This document shows, piece by piece, positions 44,598 through 52,949 of a DNA stretch of 64,000 nt. The stretch comes from Prevotella sp. (GTDB taxonomy: Bacteria; Bacteroidota; Bacteroidia; Bacteroidales; Bacteroidaceae): the NCBI GenBank assembly GCA_017402445.1, contig JAFPME010000002.1, forward strand, positions 1 through 64,000, written 5' to 3'. How positions within the stretch are numbered: the stretch's first letter is position 1; the number at the start of each line of letters is the position of its first letter. Position numbers and translations under genes: made by a program. Under the pieces are notes generated by a model, which was not told where the DNA came from, did no database searches, and saw only the letters and a program-made list of their open reading frames with translations.

Positions 44598-45303
44598 GAA
44601 TGACTATTTTTTCAACCAGTTTCACTCGTTTGCCCGAGATCTTGCCATCAAGAAAATACTTGGCGAAGCGGATGCTGTGCGTATCCGTTCCGCAGAGATC
44701 GTAGAAACCGTTGTCCAGCAGCATTTCGGCTTTCTTCTGCACCTCTTTCCCGTAGGCACCCACCAGCGAGGGCACGTTCAGCTGAAAGAGGATGCCGTTG
44801 CCTTTCAGCTTCTTGTAGTCGCCGATGTTCATATACTGGTAGCGCTCAGGATGGGCCAACACGGGGAAGTAGCCTTTGCTCTTCACCTCGTCCAAGATGC
44901 CGTCCATGCCGAATGGAGGACTGAAATAAGATGTTTCGACGAGCAGATGCGTCTTGCTGCCACCCAGCGGCAGCACATTCTGCTGTGCCAGCCGCTTGTC
45001 GAAGAGGTCGTCCATCATGTGCTCGGAAGCCAGATGGAGCCTGAGTTTGCCTTTATATTCCGACTGAAGAGTTCCGAACAGCGCCTGAAGGTCGGCAGGT
45101 TCGTTGGGGAAGTCGTCCATCGTGTGGGGCGTGAGCCACACTTCGGCCATGCCGTTCTCCTGCCAGAGGTCCAGTATGCGCAGCGTCTCCTGTTTTTCCT
45201 TCACGCCGTCGTCCACACCGGGCAACAGATGGCAGTGCCAGTCGGTAAAACCACTGAGCAGGCCGCTGTCCTTGATAGTTTCACTACTGTTGAATAGCCA
45301 CAT
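44587..45303 (-). CDS. PHP-type tyrosine-protein phosphatase (CpsB/YwqE family)
   Basis: A 238-residue cytoplasmic metalloenzyme: DWHCHLLPGVDDGVKEKQETL (metal-binding HxH and Asp), VWLTPH, ETSYFSPP, PVLAHPERYQY and GTDTHS near the end. It removes phosphate from the tyrosine-rich tail of the BY-kinase encoded by the gene just upstream (2-base gap), a pairing that controls capsule chain length. Confidence 0.9.
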   Translation of the reverse strand: MWLFNSSETIKDSGLLSGFTDWHCHLLPGVDDGVKEKQETLRILDLWQENGMAEVWLTPHTMDDFPNEPADLQALFGTLQSEYKGKLRLHLASEHMMDDLFDKRLAQQNVLPLGGSKTHLLVETSYFSPPFGMDGILDEVKSKGYFPVLAHPERYQYMNIGDYKKLKGNGILFQLNVPSLVGAYGKEVQKKAEMLLDNGFYDLCGTDTHSIRFAKYFLDGKISGKRVKLVEKIVIHEL

Positions 45304-45305
45304 GA

Positions 45306-47672
45306 CTACGCCTCCTCCTTTGTGTAGCTGCCGTAACCGTAGCCATAACCGTAGCCCTGGCGGTGATGGCGGCCTGTGGCCACCTTCGTTCCGTTCAGGA
45401 TCAGGGCCATGTTCTTGAGCTTCTTCTCCGTGTAGTAACGCTCTATGACGGGCAGCATGTTGCGCTCCAACAGTCCGCTGCGGATGACGAAGAGCGTCAT
45501 GTCGGCCAGATCGGCGATGATATTCGTATCGGCCACGATGTCTACGGGCGCACTGTCGAGGAACACCATGTCGTACGTCTGCTTCAGCTCTTCAACGAGT
45601 GCCTGCAACCGACCGTTGGCCAGCAGTTCTGCAGGGTTCGGAGGCAGTGTTCCCACCGGTATGACGTCGAGTGTGGGACAGTCGGGATTGTGTTTGATGA
45701 GCGACTTCCAGTCCTCTTCCTGACCTGTCAGATAGTTGGTGAGTCCTTTCTTGGGACTGCCGACATACGCACTGAGCGATGCTTTCCTGATGTCCACGTC
45801 GAGCGTGATGACGCGTTTGCCCTTAATGGCGAACGTCGACGATAGGTTCATCGTGATGAAAGTCTTTCCGCTGCCGGGATTAATGCTCGTTAGCAGCACC
45901 ACCTTTGCATTCTGATGGCTGTTCGACACGAATTCCAGGTTGGTGCGGATGACGCGGAACGCCTCGTTGATGATGTTTCGTGTCTGCGGCTTCACGAGTA
46001 TGCGGTTCTTGTCGCTTTCCTTCGTTTTGCCCGGCCGCTGTGGAATCTCACCGATGAACGGTGTGGCGAGGTTCGTCAGGTCTTGCTTTCCCCTGACCGT
46101 CGTGTTGAGTTTCTCCTTCAGCCAGAACACCGCAGCAGGGACAGCCAGCCCGAAGAGCATCATCAGCGCGAGCAATCGGAGCCGCTTCGGGGCTATCGGT
46201 TTCTTGCTGCCCATCGGCGGACAGATGATTCGCGTGTTGTAAGCGGTGAAGGCCTGCGTCAGTTCATTCTCCTCACGCTTCTGCAAGAGGAAGATGTAAA
46301 GCTCCTGAAGCACACGCTGCTGGCGTTCCACCGACAGCAAGTCCTTCGCTTGCTTCGGCGTGGAAGCTATCTGGGCGTTGTTCTTCTGCTGGTTGCTCGC
46401 CAGCCCGTCAATCTGTATCTGCAGCTGATTGATAGCATTGTTGAGCGAAGCCATGATGGCACCGCGCATGGCAGCCAGCTGACTGTCCATCTCTGCGACG
46501 ATGGGACTCTCCGCACTGCTCGATTGTGCCGTGTTGTTGCGGCGCAGTTGCAGGGCATTGTACTGTGCTATCTGCTCCTCCACGCCCTTCGACTGCGACA
46601 ACATGTTCGAAGGCAGCAGCTGATTCTTACCCGAATTCTCGCGCAAATAGCTGCTGATGTACTTGGCCATGTAGAGTTCGTTGCGCAGCAGCACCAGTTT
46701 ACCCTCGGCCTCGGTGGCTTCCTTCATGTAGAGCTTCGTCGTCTCCACGATGTCCGGCATCAGGTGCTTGCTCTTGTACGCCGAGATGTTGTTGTCCACA
46801 AGGCCCAGGTCGCGCTCAATGACGCCGAGACGTTCGTCGATGAACTTCGACGTGGAGAGTGCCAGTTGGTTCTTGTCGTTCATCCAGTACTCCTTGTACA
46901 CCTCAATGAGCATGTTGATGAAGTCGTTGATGCGCTGGATGCTGACGTCCTTGAAGCTGATGTCAATCACCGTGGCATCTTCCTCGCTGATGTCGGCACT
47001 GAAACGCTTGATGCAACCTTCGGTGACGATGTACGGCTCTTCGCGCACAACGCTGATGACGGAGTCTTTCTGGTCTGTATAGTAGTCGGTAGGACGCACG
47101 GTGACATTGCCCACCGGGGTCTGCACCGCAGCGTTCAGCTTACCCTTCACCTCGTCGTCGTACTCGGTCTTGTTGTGCTTCATGTCCGTGATGGTAAACT
47201 GTCCGCCCGAACCGAAGTGCAGGTCCAGCTCCACATGGTCGTCGTCGGTCAGTCCGTCGATGGTTACCTCAACGGGAAGCGTCTTTCCGTAGAGCGTCAC
47301 GTCGCGCAGGCCCTTGCGCTTCGAATAGTCGTAGTCCAGTTTCAGGCGGCGGACCACCTCGTAGACCACGGCGGGCGACTTCATGGCCAGCAGTTCGTTG
47401 CTCACGTTCGACGTGTTGTTGAACAGTCCCATGCCCGAAAGGGCACCGCCCAGCTGCCCGCCCAGCATCGAACTGGTCTGGTCGTCCTCCTTGATCATCA
47501 CCTGCGCCATGCGTTCATACACCGATTCGGTGGAGAACAAGTACAGCAGCGTGAGTGCTACGAAAACGGCAATCGACAAGAGGAACCATTTCCACTTGTC
47601 GAGACAAAGATAAAAGAAATCCTTCAGATTCATCGAATCTGTGTTTGTTCGCGTATTCTGTTCTGTCGCCAT
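45306..47672 (-). CDS. wzc: Wzc-type polysaccharide co-polymerase and tyrosine autokinase
   Basis: A 788-residue inner-membrane protein. An N-terminal Wzz domain with helix at about 27-47 (KWFLLSIAVFVALTLLYLF), a long periplasmic coiled coil and a second helix (about 508-525) precede the BY-kinase domain: Walker A NPGSGKTF, Walker A' ITLDVDIRK, Walker B DMVFLDSAP. The tail GYGYGYGYGSY carries the autophosphorylated tyrosines. It sets polymer length and passes polymer to the Wza channel. Internal repeat GYGYGYG is encoded by a short CCGTAGCCATAA-like repeat. Confidence 0.93.
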   Translation of the reverse strand: MATEQNTRTNTDSMNLKDFFYLCLDKWKWFLLSIAVFVALTLLYLFSTESVYERMAQVMIKEDDQTSSMLGGQLGGALSGMGLFNNTSNVSNELLAMKSPAVVYEVVRRLKLDYDYSKRKGLRDVTLYGKTLPVEVTIDGLTDDDHVELDLHFGSGGQFTITDMKHNKTEYDDEVKGKLNAAVQTPVGNVTVRPTDYYTDQKDSVISVVREEPYIVTEGCIKRFSADISEEDATVIDISFKDVSIQRINDFINMLIEVYKEYWMNDKNQLALSTSKFIDERLGVIERDLGLVDNNISAYKSKHLMPDIVETTKLYMKEATEAEGKLVLLRNELYMAKYISSYLRENSGKNQLLPSNMLSQSKGVEEQIAQYNALQLRRNNTAQSSSAESPIVAEMDSQLAAMRGAIMASLNNAINQLQIQIDGLASNQQKNNAQIASTPKQAKDLLSVERQQRVLQELYIFLLQKREENELTQAFTAYNTRIICPPMGSKKPIAPKRLRLLALMMLFGLAVPAAVFWLKEKLNTTVRGKQDLTNLATPFIGEIPQRPGKTKESDKNRILVKPQTRNIINEAFRVIRTNLEFVSNSHQNAKVVLLTSINPGSGKTFITMNLSSTFAIKGKRVITLDVDIRKASLSAYVGSPKKGLTNYLTGQEEDWKSLIKHNPDCPTLDVIPVGTLPPNPAELLANGRLQALVEELKQTYDMVFLDSAPVDIVADTNIIADLADMTLFVIRSGLLERNMLPVIERYYTEKKLKNMALILNGTKVATGRHHRQGYGYGYGYGSYTKEEA

Positions 47673-47682
47673 AGCTTTTTTC

Positions 47683-48504
47683 TTATTTAAACAGTACGAC
47701 TCCGAGCGTTACGATCACCGATGCCAGCGAAATCCAGAAACTGTAGGTCATCGTCTGACTGCCGTTGGTGGTCGATTGCATCTGTCGGGTCTTGTTCGCT
47801 TTCACGTAGATGACGTCGCCCTGCTGCACATAGAAAGCAGGCGACTGCAAGAGCTGCTTGCCCTGCGTCAGGTCAATGTTGAAGACCTTTGCACTGCCGC
47901 CCTCTTGGCGTATCAACTGTATTTCGCTGCGCACGCCGTAGGTCGTCAGGTCGCCCACGGCACTGATGGCATCCAGCAGCGTGTAGTTGTCTTTGTTGAT
48001 GGCATACGTTCCGGGACGTTGCACCTCACCCATCACATTGAACGTGCGATTCGTCATGCTGACCGTCACCGAGGCGTCGTTCACCAGCTTCTGCCCCCTG
48101 AGCTCTTTCTCTATGTATAGCTCAGCCTCGCGGCGAGTCATGTCTTCCAGCTTCACCTTGCCCAGGTAAGGGAAATTGATGGTGCCTTCTTCGTCCACCA
48201 CGTAGTTGATCATGTAGTCGATGGCGTTCATGTTCCTTGGATCAAATTCCGAGATGAGCGTCTTGTTGTAAGCCATCCGCAGCTGGGGGTCCTTCGTTTC
48301 CACCACGATGTTCAGCTCGTCCTGCGGCTTGATGGTGATGGGCCGCGCCTTCGCAAGCGTCACCAACTCGTTCGGCGTGAGGTCCTGAAAGTAATTATAG
48401 TCAACAGGAGCTTTGCAGCTCACGAAGCACAAGGCCATGCACAGCCCAGCTGCCAGCGTCGTCAGCTTTCTCCTGATACCCATCAGCATCTTGTCTCTTT
48501 CCAT
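47683..48504 (-). CDS. wza: Wza-type polysaccharide export lipoprotein
   Basis: A 273-residue outer membrane lipoprotein (lipobox FVSC, Cys30) with the Poly_export domain (ITIKPQDELNIVVETKDPQL, TINFPYLGKVKLEDMTRREAELYIEKEL) and a SLBB domain (FNVMGEVQRPGTYAINKDNYTLLDAISAVGDLT), then a C-terminal membrane helix typical of Bacteroidota members. In-frame ATGs at codons 6 and 8 could also be starts; the one at codon 6 follows the AAAGAGA stretch. First gene of the capsule operon. Confidence 0.92.
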   Translation of the reverse strand: MERDKMLMGIRRKLTTLAAGLCMALCFVSCKAPVDYNYFQDLTPNELVTLAKARPITIKPQDELNIVVETKDPQLRMAYNKTLISEFDPRNMNAIDYMINYVVDEEGTINFPYLGKVKLEDMTRREAELYIEKELRGQKLVNDASVTVSMTNRTFNVMGEVQRPGTYAINKDNYTLLDAISAVGDLTTYGVRSEIQLIRQEGGSAKVFNIDLTQGKQLLQSPAFYVQQGDVIYVKANKTRQMQSTTNGSQTMTYSFWISLASVIVTLGVVLFK

Positions 48505-48694
48505 ATGTACTATTTTAATATATAAACTAAAAAAAACGCGTTTTGTTGCATTGAGCCTGCAAAATTACTTATTTTTTCTGAGAAAACGCCACTTTGCGCC
48601 TTCATTTAGCATTTTATGCTCACTGCGGCACGGCAAAAACGACTGAAAACGAAAAAAAGAACACTAAAATTGAGAGCGTTTCAAAAAAAACACG
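48505..48694 (-). promoter_or_regulatory. Promoter and leader of the capsule operon
   Basis: A -7 box TAATTTTG (complement of 48560-48567) precedes a leader of about 50 bases that contains the palindrome AAAACGCGTTTT (about 48533-48544). There is no sign of an invertible segment flanked by inverted repeats around the promoter, as in some Bacteroides capsule loci. The rest of the gap up to the ssrA promoter holds nothing that I recognise. Confidence 0.6.
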
Positions 48695-48702
48695 TAACTT
48701 TG
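48695..48702 (+). promoter_or_regulatory. -7 box of ssrA
   Basis: TAACTTTG on the plus strand, about 100 bases before the mature tmRNA. If this is the only promoter, the primary transcript carries a 5' leader of roughly 90 bases that must be removed by RNase P. Confidence 0.5.
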
Positions 48703-48802
48703 CACACGGAAACAAAGCAAAAGGCAAGGCGCCCTGAGCGCAGGCACGCCGAGCTTTCTGCCTTACGGACATTCGAGTAGCTGCCTGAAAGCACTCAGTA
48801 AT

Positions 48803-49202
48803 GGGGTTGACTGGATTTGACAGCGGGTTGAAATGGTACGTAAGCACGCGGAGCCTCGTTGGCTATCTCCTAAAACGAAGCGAACAACAAATTAATTGGC
48901 AACAACAAGTATGCTCTCGCTGCTTAATCGAAGCACAGTAGATTACGAGCTTAATTCCTTCACCAGGTGATGGAACGAGACGTCGCTCAAGGGTTCTTGT
49001 CCCGAATCTCCTTGGTCAAGCGGCGCAGGTAAATCGGGAATAGCACGGTCAGGCTCCGATGAGCGTGTGAAAATTCAGGAGATAAGGCGTCGGTTGGTGG
49101 TCCAGGTCTTGCCCTCGCTCGAAAACCAAAGTCTGGAATAAGCGTGTAGAAAGCGTATGGTTTCCCTGTTTGGACGCGGGTTCGACTCCCGCCAGCTCCA
49201 CC
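48803..49202 (+). ncRNA. ssrA: Transfer-messenger RNA
   Basis: A one-piece tmRNA. The 5' end GGGGTTGACTGGATTTGAC and 3' end TTCGACTCCCGCCAGCTCCA pair as the alanine-type acceptor stem with the G3-U70 pair and a T arm CGGGTTCGACTCCCG. The tag reading frame (48898-48927) encodes GNNKYALAA followed by TAA, a close match to other Bacteroidota tags. Pseudoknot-like stems occur between tag and 3' part. It rescues stalled ribosomes with SmpB. The end is placed at 49202 to include the two C residues that follow the discriminator A; the last A of CCA is not encoded. Confidence 0.95.
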
Positions 49203-49212
49203 TCCACCTACG

Positions 49213-49243
49213 ACAACCTGCTGGTCGCCAGCAGGTTGTTTTC
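49213..49243 (+). terminator. ssrA terminator
   Basis: Arms ACAACCTGCTGG (49213-49224) and CCAGCAGGTTGT (49228-49239) around a 3-base loop, followed by TTTTCTTTTT. Confidence 0.85.
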
Positions 49244-49348
49244 TTTTTCAGAAAGGCTGTCATACATACCTTCTTACATATTATATAATAGCATCCGGCG
49301 CAATCGAAAATAAAACAGGTTTTTTTTTGTGTTTTGCACACTTATTCG

Positions 49349-49356
49349 TACCTTTG
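49349..49356 (+). promoter_or_regulatory. -7 box of the + strand polysaccharide block
   Basis: TACCTTTG only 12 bases upstream of the ATG of the family 2 glycosyltransferase gene, so transcription would start about 5 bases before the start codon and the mRNA would be almost leaderless. No Shine-Dalgarno motif is visible. Confidence 0.6.
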
Positions 49357-49368
49357 CACGCGCAAAAG

Positions 49369-50121
49369 ATGAAGATATCTATCATAACTGTAACATACAA
49401 CAGCGCACGAACCGTTAAAGACACGTTGGAAAGTGTGCTCAGACAGACATGGGAAGACATCGACTACATTGTGGTCGACGGCTGTTCGAGCGACCAGACG
49501 ATGGACATCGTCAGGCAATACGAGCCGCGTTTCCATGGGCGCATGCGATGGATATCCGAAAAAGACCACGGCATCTACGACGCCATGAACAAGGGATTCC
49601 GCATGGCAACAGGAGATGTCGTCGGACTTATCAATTCCGACGACATGTTCTGTTGCGACAATGCCATTGAAATGGTCATGAGAAAGTTTGAAGAGAACAG
49701 CGATGCCGATGCCGTCTATGCCGACCTGATGTACGTTGGAAGCAACAACACCGACAAAGTCATCAGAAACTGGATTACAGGAAAGCAAAGACCCATGGCC
49801 AAAGGCTGGCTTCCGGCCCACCCCACCTTCTACGTTCGGAAGCACATCTACGAACAATACGGTTACTTCAATCTGCGATATAAGCTCGCGGCAGACTTTG
49901 AACTGATGCTCCGATTCATCGAGAAGTATCACATCCGGCTCGTTTACTTGCCCGAAAAACTTGTCCGCATGCGTTACGGTGGAGCCACCAGCAGCAGTCT
50001 GAAGAACATCATCAGGCAAGACAAGGAGTGCTTCTCCGCTTTCAAAGACAATCAGATTCCTGTCAGCTGCCTGTATCCCGTCTTGCGTCTCTTATCCAAA
50101 ATAAAGCAATTCAACTTATGA
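49369..50121 (+). CDS. Glycosyltransferase family 2
   Basis: A 250-residue cytoplasmic GT-A enzyme: MKISIITVTYNSARTVKDTL, YIVVDGCSSDQTMDIV, GIYDAMNKGFRMATGDVVGLINSDD (DxD-like metal site). This subtype is common among repeat-unit transferases. An upstream ATG at 49327 lies before the promoter -7 box and is rejected. The next gene overlaps the stop (ATGA). Confidence 0.92.
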   Translation: MKISIITVTYNSARTVKDTLESVLRQTWEDIDYIVVDGCSSDQTMDIVRQYEPRFHGRMRWISEKDHGIYDAMNKGFRMATGDVVGLINSDDMFCCDNAIEMVMRKFEENSDADAVYADLMYVGSNNTDKVIRNWITGKQRPMAKGWLPAHPTFYVRKHIYEQYGYFNLRYKLAADFELMLRFIEKYHIRLVYLPEKLVRMRYGGATSSSLKNIIRQDKECFSAFKDNQIPVSCLYPVLRLLSKIKQFNL

Positions 50122-51017
50122 ATCTCCTTTTCACCGGGGCTTCCGGATTCTTAGGAAAGAACACCTTGCCCATCTTAAAACAGCAGTTTGAGACTGTACA
50201 CACGTTAGGTCTGACTGAGAATGACAGGTTTTGCGTCAACTTGTCAAGGGAGATTCCGCAGCTGTCCCAGCCTTACGACGTGGTGCTCCACGCTGCTGGC
50301 AAGGCGCACGTGGTACCTCGGACAGAAGCAGAGAAAAAGGAATTCTACGACATCAACCTCACAGGAACCATGAACCTGTGCCGCGCATTAGAGAAAGTCG
50401 GTGCGCCTAAAGCCCTCATCTTCGTCAGCACAGTTGCCGTTTACGGTTGCGATGAGGGAGAGAACATCAGCGAAGAGCATCCACTCGACGGTGATACGCC
50501 CTACGCAGACAGCAAGAAAAAAGCTGAAAGATTCCTCACACAATGGTGCGAAGAGCACCATGTCGTCCTCAGCATCGTCAGGCCATGCCTGCTGGCAGGA
50601 CCGAATCCGCCAGGCAACCTCGGCAGCATGATACGCGGCATCAGCACCGGCCACTACCTGAGCATCAACAAAGGACAAGCCCGCAAGAGCGTGCTCATGG
50701 TGCAGGACATCGCCCGACTGGTTCCGCTGCTTGCTGAAAAAGGAGGCATCTACAACGTCTGTGACGACGAACAGCCCACCTTCCGCCAGCTGGAAGAGAC
50801 CATCAGCCACCAGCTGGGCAAGCGTCCGCCCTTCAACATTCCCTATCCGCTTGCCAAATGTCTTGCTCTGGTTGGTGATTGTCTCGGGCGGAAAGCCCCC
50901 ATCAATTCATACAAGCTCCGGAAAATAACAAGATCGCTCACGTTCAGCAACGAAAAGGCCAAACGCGAGTTAGGATGGAAGCCCCTCAACGTGGTGGAAA
51001 ATTTCAGGATTAATTAA
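50118..51017 (+). CDS. NAD-dependent sugar epimerase/dehydratase (extended SDR)
   Basis: A 299-residue Rossmann protein: NLLFTGASGFLGKNTLPIL, HAAGKAHVVPR, FVSTVAVYG, the YxxxK pair in PYADSKKKAERFL, and a substrate domain (RRCLLAGPNPPGN-like region, VLMVQDIARLVPLL). The group includes UDP-glucose 4-epimerase- and WbpK/QuiNAc-type reductases. The following gene encodes a polyprenyl-phosphate transferase, as for reductases that make UDP-6-deoxy sugars in lipid-linked pathways. ATG 50118 overlapping the preceding stop is preferred to an upstream ATG at 50028. Confidence 0.85.
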   Translation: MNLLFTGASGFLGKNTLPILKQQFETVHTLGLTENDRFCVNLSREIPQLSQPYDVVLHAAGKAHVVPRTEAEKKEFYDINLTGTMNLCRALEKVGAPKALIFVSTVAVYGCDEGENISEEHPLDGDTPYADSKKKAERFLTQWCEEHHVVLSIVRPCLLAGPNPPGNLGSMIRGISTGHYLSINKGQARKSVLMVQDIARLVPLLAEKGGIYNVCDDEQPTFRQLEETISHQLGKRPPFNIPYPLAKCLALVGDCLGRKAPINSYKLRKITRSLTFSNEKAKRELGWKPLNVVENFRIN

Positions 51018-51037
51018 GCACACACACCAAGATTCTC

Positions 51038-52000
51038 ATGGAAATGAACGTTTTCACATATTCTGCCGTTGCCGTTATACTGCTTCTCCTGGAGCTGCTC
51101 TACTTCAAGATAGCAAGAAAATACGGCATCGTTGATACACCCAACTTCAGAAGCTCGCACACGCACATCACTCTGCGCGGCGGAGGCATCATCTTCTATA
51201 TCGGAATGCTCGTCTGGTTCATCATATCCAAGGGCGCCTACCCATGGTTCTTTGCCGGTGTCAGCATCGTTTCCACACTGTGCCTCGTCGACGACATACA
51301 CCCGCTGGCACCAGCCATCAGGTTTCCCATACAGCTCATCTCCATACTTATCATGTTCGTACAGATGGGATTCATGCAGCCAGAGCTATGGTGGTTCGTA
51401 CCCATCGCGCTGTTTTTCTTCGCCGGAGTCATCAACGTCATCAATTTCATGGACGGCATCAACGGCATGACTGCGGGCTATGCCTTCGTCGCACTGGCCA
51501 CACTGGCCTACGTCAACGAGCACATCGTTTCCTTCACCGACATGCGGCTGATCGTGATTGCCTTGCTCTCGGTGGCCGTTTTTGCCATCTTCAACTTCAG
51601 GAAGAAAGCCGTCTGTTTTGCCGGCGACGTCGGATCCGTCTCCATGGCATTCCTTCTCATGTTTCTCATCGGCACGCTGATGTGGACAACAGGCGATTTC
51701 TCGTGGATCACGCTGCTCGTTGTGTATGGAGTTGACGGCGTACTGACCATCTTCCACCGCATCATGCTCAAGGAACGCATCACCGAAGCTCACCGCAAGC
51801 ACGCCTACCAGCTGATGGCCAACGAGCTGCACATTCCACACACGGTCGTCTCGGCTGTCTACATGGCGCTTCAGCTCGTCATCAACCTTTGCTATCTGCT
51901 CCACCCCGGCTATCTGACGCTCATCTTGGCGGTTGTTGTCTTGTCAATTGCTTACATCGTTTTCATGAAAAAGTATTTTCATCTTCATCAATTGCAATAA
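51038..52000 (+). CDS. Polyprenyl-phosphate HexNAc-1-phosphate transferase (WecA/MraY family)
   Basis: A 320-residue inner-membrane protein with about 10 helices and the family motifs: GIVDTPNFRSSHTHITLRGGG (first cytoplasmic loop), LVDDIHPLAPAIRF with the DD pair, NVINFMDGINGMTAG (conserved NxxNxxDGxxG) and CFAGDVGSVSMAFLL; the HIP/HH-type loop is EAHRKHAYQ. It transfers a sugar-1-phosphate to undecaprenyl phosphate, starting polysaccharide synthesis. Preceded by the SDR gene, 20 bases apart, and followed by a second initiating transferase. Confidence 0.92.
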   Translation: MEMNVFTYSAVAVILLLLELLYFKIARKYGIVDTPNFRSSHTHITLRGGGIIFYIGMLVWFIISKGAYPWFFAGVSIVSTLCLVDDIHPLAPAIRFPIQLISILIMFVQMGFMQPELWWFVPIALFFFAGVINVINFMDGINGMTAGYAFVALATLAYVNEHIVSFTDMRLIVIALLSVAVFAIFNFRKKAVCFAGDVGSVSMAFLLMFLIGTLMWTTGDFSWITLLVVYGVDGVLTIFHRIMLKERITEAHRKHAYQLMANELHIPHTVVSAVYMALQLVINLCYLLHPGYLTLILAVVVLSIAYIVFMKKYFHLHQLQ

Positions 52001-52069
52001 AACAGACAGAAGCGTTATTATTTACAACGAACATCAATATTGAATAACAGTTTGCAGACAAGTAGCGTC

Positions 52070-52723
52070 ATGCCCGAAGAGAGGACAAACAGACAGGATT
52101 CTAAGCAATATGTGCTGAAAGCCAAGCCATGGAGCAAATGGGAGAATGGCTTCAGACGCCTTGTCGACACACTCATTGCACTCGTTTCCTTGGTGGTGTT
52201 CTCGCCGCTGTTCCTGTTGTGTTTTCTTGCCATCAAGCTTGAAGACGGAGGGCATGTGTTCTTTTCGCAGGAAAGAATCGGCCTGGGCGGAAAACCTTTC
52301 AACATCTACAAATTCAGAAGCATGAAGATTGATGCTGAGAAGGACGGACCCGACCTCTTCCAGCACGAAAAGTCGGATAAACTGACAAAGGTCGGACGCT
52401 TCCTGCGCAACCATCATCTCGACGAGCTGCCGCAGCTGTGGAACGTCATCAGAGGCGACATGGCGTTCATCGGACCGCGTCCCGAGCGCAAATACTACAT
52501 CGACCAAATCATGGAACACGACCCACGGTACGTCTATCTCTACCAAGTGAGGCCCGGCGTCACGTCTTATGCGACGCTCTACAACGGCTATACCGACACC
52601 ATGGAGAAGATGTTGCGCCGTCTGGAGCTCGATCTTTACTACCTGGAGCACCGCTCCTGGTGGTTCGACACCAAGATTCTGGTCAAGACATTCCTCAACA
52701 TCGTGTTCGGGAAAGTGTTCTGA
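52070..52723 (+). CDS. Sugar transferase, WcaJ/PglC-type initiating enzyme
   Basis: A 217-residue monotopic membrane protein: one N-terminal hydrophobic helix (FRRLVDTLIALVSLVVFSPLFLLCFLAI) followed by the Bac_transf domain: GPHVFFSQERIGLGGKPFNIYKFRSMK, LRNHHLDELPQLWNVIRGDMAFIGPRPE, YLYQVRPGVTSYATLY. It loads a sugar phosphate on undecaprenyl phosphate. Start ATG 52070 is chosen; a TTG 30 bases upstream is possible. Last gene in its block. Its 3' end is repeated 44 bases further on (see the repeat entry). Confidence 0.88.
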   Translation: MPEERTNRQDSKQYVLKAKPWSKWENGFRRLVDTLIALVSLVVFSPLFLLCFLAIKLEDGGHVFFSQERIGLGGKPFNIYKFRSMKIDAEKDGPDLFQHEKSDKLTKVGRFLRNHHLDELPQLWNVIRGDMAFIGPRPERKYYIDQIMEHDPRYVYLYQVRPGVTSYATLYNGYTDTMEKMLRRLELDLYYLEHRSWWFDTKILVKTFLNIVFGKVF

Positions 52724-52774
52724 ACGCTCATCAACTCTTCAACACTGCCTTCAGGAAAGTGTCCTGAACGCTCA
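52706..52774. repeat. Direct repeat around the stop of the sugar transferase gene
   Basis: The 25 bases at 52706-52730 (TTCGGGAAAGTGTTCTGA followed by ACGCTCA) recur at 52750-52774 (TTCAGGAAAGTGTCCTGA followed by ACGCTCA) with 2 mismatches. The second copy lies past the stop codon, 44 bases (twice 22) downstream. The first copy contains the final codons and TGA. Confidence 0.7.
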
Positions 52775-52949
52775 GGAAGACCTCTGACATCGCTTTCGGA
52801 ACCGCATTCCTATCATTTTCATGGTAACCTTTCAGGACTGGGAAAACGCCCACGCCCCCTACCCTTTCGTGCACGGTTGCCACGGCGCAAAGAGCCTTCG
52901 GGGAACGCATAGCTGCCGGTTTGCGATGTCGGAAAGTCTGATTTGCTTT
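52775..52949. other. Intergenic DNA without recognised features
   Basis: No gene, hairpin or promoter was recognised between the direct repeat and the start of the clear 22-bp array. Weak 22-base periodicity may continue into this stretch but could not be shown by eye. Confidence 0.4.

Noticed and set aside
45915..47690. A 591-codon plus-strand open frame opposite wzc
   Set aside because: Antisense shadow of a well-supported kinase gene; its sequence is Leu/Val/His/Arg-rich without domain signatures.
48505..48803. Invertible capsule promoter
   Set aside because: I looked for inverted repeats flanking the wza promoter, as in Bacteroides phase-variable loci; only the short AAAACGCGTTTT palindrome in the leader was found.
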